Of a stretch of 64,000 nucleotides of DNA, positions 12,901 through 21,900 are shown in pieces. This DNA is from Anisus vortex. Lineage: Eukaryota > Mollusca > Gastropoda > Planorbidae. The stretch is taken from the NCBI GenBank assembly GCA_949126835.1, contig OX421507.1, positions 12,025,652 through 12,089,651 on the forward strand. Direction: 5' to 3'. The number at the start of each line of letters is the position of its first letter. Within the stretch, counting starts at the first letter, position 1. The notes beneath the pieces were generated by a model. That model was not told the DNA's origin, made no database searches, and saw only the letters and a list, made by a program, of their open reading frames with translations. The translations under genes and the position numbers were made by a program.

Positions 12901-15900
12901 CCGCTGCTAGTGGTGGCGTTGAAACTGGTGCCGGCTTAGATGTGACCGTAGCCGCTGTTACCACCGCCGCATAAGACCTTATTGTTTTCTTACACTGATT
13001 GGGCCAGTGTGTGTTCAGCCCACACTTGTAACAGTTTTGTCGACGTCCGGGCACTGTGACCAGAACTTTATACGTACGAGGGTCTCCCTCGTACGTCAGG
13101 TTTAAATAGTGGGGTAACTCCACTCCCTTTTTGGGGGTTATGAAACCACCCCACTTGTCTGCCGCCCCTGACAGTCTTTGGACTTGGGGAGTTGTCCCCG
13201 GCTCAGACAGAGCCTGAAACATTTCTGTCACCTTAGTAACTGTTATGTTGGCAGATAGCCAATGAAAGATGACCTTCACCTTCTCGGTCTCCAGCGGGAG
13301 TACCGATACGGTGAAAGTCTGATCCGTCCCAAAAGTCTTGTTAACTAGCCTATCGTACTCCTGTTGTGTGGTTTTTAAGAACCACAACAAAGGGTTTTCA
13401 AACCGATATATAGCCAACGCCGATTGGCCACTTAACTTTAGAGTGGCCATCAGCGTGGCCAACGACACTCTTCTGGCCTCAAGGCCACTTAGATTAAGAC
13501 CAAGGGTGTCAGGTGCATGCACCAAACCACCCTCCAGGTCTTTTTTGCCCACCGCGAAGGACACAGTTGCCATCGTGCACAAAAGGGAAGAAAATATGGT
13601 TATAAGACCCCACCGGTAAATTTAAATGTTATAATCAATTATTTGCAGCAGCCCGTCTATGCAGTCGTCAAAACAGATGACTGGTTATCACAACTGTACA
13701 CAGTGCATACAGGAGCTGTACATCCACACAAAATGTCAAATACTGATGTCCGGATATTGTAACTCAATAAGAGTTCTCCACACAGAACGAATATTTACAC
13801 TTTGCATACACTAGCATAAATAGAATATAACAACCGTTGAATGTTTTGTATTATCCACCGGGAACTTGTTTACGGCGCAGCCCGACTCCGCAGTCGTTGA
13901 AACTACACTCAATCAATATTCTCCGAACACCGTTATGAGATTTAGTTCCAAGAAATATAACAAAAATAAATACCTTAATACTCAAGAATTACACAACAAA
14001 AAATAGCATCACCGCCATCTTGGTGCGAAAATCCTTAATAATCTTTCTTAATTTGATCTCAGTATAACTGAGGATCTCCCTTGATATTTATTTTTACCAG
14101 ACGCAAGCCAAGCTATTACCATTAAGCAGTGTAAATACGTTGTAATCAAACAAACTGGGTAGTTAGTGAAATGTTTAAAAATATACATAGAATTACTTTG
14201 TTCATATAATATGCATATAATTTTCAAACACTTTCTACAGTTTGATCATTTCAAAGTTAGAAATCGTAAGCCATTTATTCTATAATGAAAGAAAAAAAAG
14301 TAGCATTAGAAATATTAGCTCTGATAAAACGGGTTAATTATCTCCCTTTAATTTAAAAAGAAACTTTTCCACATTTGATTCCATAGTGATGCAAAAACGT
14401 TATTTTTTGTATTATAAAAAAATATTACTGACTAATTATTATCTCTTTATATAATTTAACATGCTGGTATTCATTAAAATATTTAATTATTAGAGTATTG
14501 AAATAATTTACGTTAAAAAACAGTTGTAAATAAACATTTCCTGCATTAATTTTTTTGTCCATTTAAGGAGTCTCTTATATTTATCAAATCAATAATACAA
14601 AATAAATTTGTTTTAGAATTACTTATAATTATGTTTAATTAAAGAAGATGTGCATAGAAACTCTTTTTAATGTAATTAGTCTATTAATATATGAGCGGTC
14701 AATTGTAAGTGACCTCCTTGTATGCTTAAAACAGCTTCCATGTGTGATAAAATCTGTTTACAAGAGTAAGTTGAACCGAAAGCTGAAAGTAAAGGAGAGA
14801 CTTCCTAGCAGTTGAGAAAAGCAGATGACTTTCCTAAGCAGCTTCCGCAAAGGGGCACATTTGGATGTCCATTTTTTTAATGTTTAAATTCAACCTGCTG
14901 CATTTTAAAATCGCCAATATCCCTCCACTTAAAAAAAAAAAAGATCTGCATCTAAGAAGGTTGTAATAATATCAAACCAGTTAGGCTTGATGTGGTATGA
15001 AAAAAAATGAGTCCATCAATTTGAAAGTCTTGTATTTGATGAGAAAATTCCGCTTTAAGTGCTTCGATGCACTTCTAAAAAAGACCAACTTTCTATTTTA
15101 ATGTTTGCCTTACTATCAGTTAAAATGTTTTGAATTGATTTCACAGCAAGATATATCCAGTTTCAATGCAAATCCATTCCAGTGGTGCTTGTAAATGTGT
15201 TCAACTCATCGAAATTAAATGTGTCGCTATGTCATTTAGAAAAATCGGCTTCAGCAGTCAGCTTTCCTAATTTTGAACTGGAAAATGTTTGTTTTTTAAT
15301 TTTGGAGGTCTTTCGCGTACCATTGAAAATAGCTCTGCGTGCCAAGTTTGGCACGCGTGCCTTAGGGTGCCGACCCCTGCTCTCTAGTTGCCTCTAGTTT
15401 TGTCCCCTTAAGCTTATGCCTGGTGACAGTGCACGTCTTCGGGTCGTTTTGGTATGCTTTTTTTTGTTCTTTTGGGTGTTCTTGGGTCTACGCAGCTCTG
15501 AAGGAGTTACCTGACTTGTGACTTGGCGTAAAGTAAAGGCGGCTCGGCATTGTGCTAGACGCACAACCCCTTAGTATGCCTTGGCCACAGAAACTGGTGA
15601 ACGCGGCTCCACTGGCCCTATGAATCAATTTGGTCCGTCGGGATACTTTACTTTTTTACTTTTTAACTTTTGCTACGCTGATTCCAGGTGAAGGCTTGTC
15701 TTGTAGATATAGATAGGTATCAGGCCAACAGATTTAAAAAAACGTATGCATGTAAGTATAAATGTATGTATGTAGGTAGTTAGATGGGTGCGCAGGTATG
15801 TAGGTAGGCCATATACGTATATGGTATGTATGTAAATATGCTAGATGGATGCTTAGGTGGATTGATACAGAGATACATGGATACATGGATGGATGGATCG

Positions 15901-18900
15901 AGGAATGGAAGGATTCGTGGAGAAATTGATTGATACATGGTAGGATGCAATAGTACCTTGTAGGCTATACAAGAAATGTACTTATATTAATGTTTTTAAT
16001 AACGTAACGATACACAAAATATAAATGCTCACTTTTATTTTTGTATTAATTTAAAAAAAAAAGAAAAAAAAAATTTACCGGGGCATATTTTCATTTAGGT
16101 GTAGTGGACATTTGGGAAGTCGACTCAACACCAGCAGACAAAATGCCATACACTACTCTAGGCTATTTGAATGGACCCAACAACGGTAGACAGAACCTGA
16201 CTGGAGTTGATACAACAGGTAAGCTACTTACTACACAATTGCCTCATTACATGGAACCTCGGTGTAACATAAATATAGGTTCGACGGACCCTGATTTAAC
16301 AAAATATACGTTCCACAGAACCTGATTTAACAAAATGTAAGTTCAGCGGACTTCGGTTTAATGGAATTCGATTCACCCTTCACTGCTTTAAACGAATATC
16401 GATCCACATGGAAGATGTCTTTGTGGAATTCTAAGGGTAAACTGGTGGAAAAGTTTCATTTTTTGTACTGAAATCAGTAGCAGGTGTAAACAATATGCAA
16501 GACGCGGTAGGGGGGGGGGGGGCGTAGAGACATGGGCATAGCTAGGCGACGTTTTCCAGGTGGATAACAAGGCATCCAAACATAGCTGTGAGATAGACAT
16601 CAAGGTTAAAAAAATGATAATAAGATGGGAAGCCCACTTGGTGAAGAACCTGGCAATTGAAAGAAGACGTGAAGGCCTTGAAGACCAGCATATGAAAGAA
16701 TGGTGAAGTTTTCTTGCTGTCTTTATAGGCTCTTATTTATTGAACTTCTTTTTATTTAATTTAAAAGATAGGCCTAATCATATTTTAGTATGAACAAAAT
16801 AACAAAGAAAGCCAGCAAAGTTTTTTTTTTTAATTTGTTGTTTCACACTGGCAGGTGTCACGATTCTGGATTAAACCGTGACTCGTAGCACTCATAGATA
16901 GACTATAGCATAGATAGCAGTGTATAACTAGAACCTTAGATTAGCTTAAGTTTAGCTAGAATAGAGAGAAGGTTAGTCTGACGTCACTATCTTCTCCCTC
17001 CCTTACGCAATTACATCTCCCCATCACTCTTTCTCACCTGTTTCTCTATCCGTCACTATACTCTTGTACTACGCCCAAATTCAGAGTCTACTGACTAATA
17101 CGATTCAACTTGGTACTACATCTTGGTTGAATGTGTACGAATGTGTTAGTTAGAATGTATATATTTATCCTATGCTATATTAATGTATTCATATCATGTC
17201 TTAATGTATTTATATCTTGTGCTATTTTAACGCATGTGAGCGAGTCATTATTCGATCCCTCACTCGCCCCCTCCTCTTCGCGTCCCCGCCACCCCCACCC
17301 TCTTTTATATCCCTTCAGCTTAGCGGCATGTTATGCAATTGCTTTGAGACGGTCGTTCCCTGAACGCTGACCAGAGAACCCAGTTCGCACACATATACCA
17401 AATTCTCGTCCGAACCCCCCCCCCCCCCCAGCCACTTGAGTTAACTACTTAAAATTCTACCAAAGGGAGATAAATTCCCCCACTCAGCAGGACGTCTGTA
17501 TAAATTGTCTTTCATCTAGACCTCTCTCCCCCCCCCCTTTTCCGCCCTCGCAACCCCGACCCCCAATCCATTTTTGGCTCCAATAAGCTTTTCTTATGCA
17601 AATGTATATTCAATCTAGCCAATGAGAATAGGATGTAATTAAATGTAAGCCAACCAAATTAACCTTGGGTCAGGTGACTAGTGTCCACGGAAAAGCCCGC
17701 CCAACTAAACTAAGGCAGATCTCTCCCAGCTCCCGAGCTAGATACATCGTTTTGGTCTAGCTCCCAAATTGTTACTCGGACTTGCAGATACTTAGCCAGT
17801 AATCGTAATTCCCTCATTATAGTTACGTAGCCTAACCTTGGATTCCGTAACAACACAGTATATTGAGTGTTAGACGTTCCTGTGCATATATCTCAAGCAT
17901 TGTATCTCCCCTGCATGTTAGTATGTGTATCTCATCATTGGATATTGAATTTGAATCATAAATAAACACCTGAAACGTAACCAAGAGACTTGCTTGCCTA
18001 ACTTAGAACTGTCTGTCTGTGTGTGTTTAATAACATCTAAGCGAGCCAGTAGAGAACAAATAAATATTCCAGGTCAACTACAGCATCGGCACCTCATATC
18101 TCTAAGACAACCAGCCATTATTACCCCCCTCTCAATTGCCACATCGTGACAAAGTGGGACCTCGTATCCGGGATTATCTGAACTTCAAGCCGTTCAGCGC
18201 ACTGTCAACAGCAACAACCCGAGGACTACGCCGATTCTGAAACCGACCCTGGATGGGGGCTCATCTCTCTACAACACAAAGACTCTAAGCCAGCAACCAG
18301 ACCCGTCATCCCAACGCCAGCAACCAGATCCATCAACCCATCAAACCAGGCTCGCCACCTTACGCAGCCCACGCCACCCCAGTCTACGCTCACGCCACCC
18401 CAGCCTACGCTCACGCCACCCCAGCCTACGCCTACGACACCCCAGCATACGCTTACGCCACCCCAGCCTACGCCTACGTCACCCCAGCCTACGCACCCCA
18501 GATACGCCAACCTAAGCCACCCCAGATTCGCCACTCCGAGCAATCTACGCCACCCCAGCCAGCTCACCCCATTAAGCCAGGCTCGCCACACTACGCCAGC
18601 CTACGTCACCCCAGACACACCAGCAATCAAATTGCCACCCCATTACGTCAGATTTGCCGCCCCAACCGCTAGGTCGCCACCCTCTGGCCCCGCATCAACG
18701 TACCGGCACCCGAGACGTCAGCAGAGAGACCCACCGCCGCCGCATCAGCCTGCCCGACAACTAGAGACCGCCGAGAACCCGACAACTGCCCTGTCAACCT
18801 CCCCGTAGGAACCCGCCGTAGTTCCCGGTATCCAAACCCGGAAAAATAGACACTAACATTAAACGCAAATCCAGTCCCGGCACGGGGAAAGAGAATTCCT

Positions 18901-21900
18901 AACCAGCCCGAAGATCTGCACCAACAGCGCCGAGCGCCATATAAACGATAACTTTATGATTGGATATACGTGTGTTAGTGTATGTGTGTAAAATTCTGGA
19001 ATTGCTGTCTGGTGAGTACCATTTTGAGTTGTATTACGTTAGCTAAACTCTGAACCCCAACACCCCTCCTATATTTTCCTTTCCTATCTCGCTATATCTC
19101 TGTCCGCCTCTAGTATCTTAATCTCGCCTCACTCTGTTACTATGGCGGAAGGTGTACTATTGCGTAAGCAGTTGAGAGAAGAGGCTATAGCTATAGGCTA
19201 CATTGACTCAGACATCACTAAATACGTAGTAGAGCAGGTAGCGGCCCATGAGGCCAAGACAGAGAGACTTAGATTAGAACAGGTAGCTAGAGAGGAGAGA
19301 GCAGAACAGGTAGCTAGAGAGGAGAGAGCAGAACAGGTAGCTAGAGAGGAGAGAGCAGAACAATTAAAAAGAGAAGATAGGCTTAGAGCAGAACAGTTAG
19401 CTAGGGAAGAGAGGGTTAGAGAAGAAAATAGGCTAGATGAGGAGGCACGCAGGACACATGAATTCAGACTAGCTGAATTAGCCGCAAGCACTAGGCCCCC
19501 GGACAACAGCGACAACCCAAACTCCCCCTCATCATTTAGCTCAGCCAACCCCAGAAACCATCCCCTCCCCCGACATGCTTCTCTATGGACTGAAGTTCAC
19601 GACCCCCGACTGGAACAGTTCGACATTTACCTCCGACGGTTTAGCGACTGTATGGAGTTAAATGAGGTCCCCCCAGAATTACATTGTAGGATCCTCGTCT
19701 CCACTCTAAGGGGAGAGGATTATGACGCCTATTGTAAACTGGCCCCAGAAGACAGGGAGTCGTGCGTGGCACTGAAAAACGCGCTGCTAAATCGCCACCA
19801 GTTACACTCATCCCACTACCAGAAGAAGTTTCGGTCGTCCACGCTACGACCGGGGGAAAACTATACACAATTCGCGGAGCGAATACAATCTTACCTACTC
19901 AAGTGGGTTGAGTTAGGCAATATTGAACAGTCATTCGACGGTATGGTCACCCTCGTAATGACTGAGCAAATAGAGTCACAGATGACACCTAAGCTAAGGG
20001 CCTTCCTTATTCAACAAGGAATCACCGGTTTAAACCCCTCCCTGCAGGGCGCAGATAGGTTTCTGCAGTCCAACCTAGTAGAATCGTCCCACCCCCGGGA
20101 GAAATCTCTCTCACATCCCGCTTCCCGACAGGAAAATGGGAGGTCGTCACGGCCACCGGGCCATCTGTCCCGCCCGGGTCACCCACAGTCACCCTGGAAT
20201 AACTGGGACAACCACCGCACCAACCCTCCCCCTCAATCAACCGCTCCCCAGCCGCACACGCCCCACCACGGGCGACCTCGTCCTCACAACGCACATAGAG
20301 ACCACCGCCACACTAGGCCCACCCCTCAGTTAGCTCACGACAGAAACCGACGCGACCCCACCCCCTATCTTGCCGCCGGTGCATTTTACACCACGACGGA
20401 CCCCGTAGACCCAGCGCAAGATTCCACTAACGGACTTGCAACGCACGAGTTAGAAACGCCCAGCTACCCGAGCCACTTAGCTCCCGAACAGGAACCCGCC
20501 GATCAGGGGCGTGACCAGTACTCAAGCAGTGACTACGATCGAGGCCACCACGTGTTCTCTATTTCCTCGGCAGACAAACATAACCAATTCCCCCGTAGCT
20601 ACGTCGACGAGATAGTCAGAATCAACGGCCGATTCGCCTCTTGTACGTATGATTCCGGTCTTAGCTTTGAGGCCCTAGTAACGCAATCAAAAATCGACCC
20701 CCGCGACTACACAGGCCGCTATGTGCGACTCCAAGGTCCATCTCATAACTCTCCTATTCAGCAGCTACCGACCGCACTCGTAAACCTCAGCTCAGCACTT
20801 TTTACAGGCCCCATTGAGGCCGCCGTAATAGAAGGCCTACAAGTAGACATCCTACTCGGAAGACCGATTGTAGGTAAACAAACGCATTGCCTGCCTACAC
20901 CCGCAACCTACGGATCGCCCCGCCCCACCCCCAACCAGACACCTCTCCCCCACCCCATGTCCATTAAAGATAAGCTCCGTCATGCAAGGCTGCCCACGAC
21001 GAGACTCGAACTAAGACAAACACTGTGCGAATTCAGCAACTATCAGAATACCCTTATACCAAACTTCCGTAAAATTGCCCGTCCGTTATTTAGATTGCTC
21101 AACGCACCCACATCGTTCCCATTATCTTGGGACAAACCCGCTACTAATGCTTTCGACACATTGCAACTTTGCCTAGGCCAAAACCCCTTTCGACACACGC
21201 GGCATAGCGGACACTAACTAGTGCCCCTACACACTTCGTGGCCCAGCATACTCAGTAATACGGCCCCACGCGCGCACACTGTTAATGAGTGTGTAGTTAC
21301 TCCCCTTTCCCCATGTCCCAGAGACAGTAATTTAGGTAGAAATCTTCTTTCTGAGTAGATTCCCAAGCTACCCGGGTGAGTTGTCACGATTCTGGATTAA
21401 ACCGTGACTCGTAGCACTCATAGATAGACTATAGCATAGATAGCAGTGTATAACTAGAACCTTAGATTAGCTTAAGTTTAGCTAGAATAGAGAGAAGGTT
21501 AGTCTGACGTCACTATCTTCTCCCTCCCTTACGCAATTACATCTCCCCATCACTCTTTCTCACCTGTTTCTCTATCCGTCACTATACTCTTGTACTACGC
21601 CCAAATTCAGAGTCTACTGACTAATACGATTCAACTTGGTACTACATCTTGGTTGAATGGGTACGAATGTGTTAGTTAGAATGTATATATTTATCCTATG
21701 CTATATTAATGTATTCATATCATGTCTTAATGTATTTATATCTTGTGCTATTTTAACGCATGTGAGCGAGTCATTATTCGATCCCTCACTCGCCCCCTCC
21801 TCTTCGCGTCCCCGCCACCCCCACCCTCTTTTATATCCCTTCAGCTTAGCGGCATGTTATGCAATTGCTTTGAGACGGTCGTTCCCTGAACGCTGACCAG

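Larger units (their letters stand above)
7115..14042 (-). mobile_element. Nearly full-length non-LTR retrotransposon (Tx1/L1-like)
   Basis: A two-ORF LINE of about 6.9 kb lies on the minus strand: 5' UTR of about 460 bp, ORF1 (12371-13573), ORF2 (8987-12340) and a long 3' UTR of about 1.9 kb ending in a short A-rich tail (T-run at about 7119-7126 on the + strand). A similar word, TTTCTTTAATTTG (about 7103-7115) and TTTCTTAATTTG (about 14044-14055), lies at the two edges and may be the target-site duplication. The hAT family A sequence resumes on both sides, which fixes the insertion boundaries to within a few tens of bases. Both ORFs are uninterrupted, so the copy may be recent and possibly active. 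Confidence 0.85.
6579..15381 (-). mobile_element. hAT element (family A) carrying a nested LINE
   Basis: Left end CAGGGGTCGGCAACC at 6579. The right end carries GCCGACCCCTG, ending at 15379. The 8-bp word CTCTAGTT precedes the left end (6571-6578) and recurs at 15382-15389 after two extra bases, so it is a near-perfect hAT target duplication. Removing the LINE leaves about 1.87 kb, matching the 1836-bp relative at 32285-34120, which has the opposite orientation. Shared internal words include GGCACGCGTGCC near one end and the segment around 14100-14400. No intact transposase remains, so it is non-autonomous. It lies inside alkaline phosphatase intron 3. Confidence 0.88.

Noticed and set aside
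17131..17370. 79-residue frame repeated at 21657-21896
   Set aside because: Lies in the LTRs, so the repetition is explained; no domain recognised.
18226..18591. Glycine/tryptophan-rich frame on the minus strand
   Set aside because: Antisense of the CCTACGC tandem repeat in the LTR element leader.
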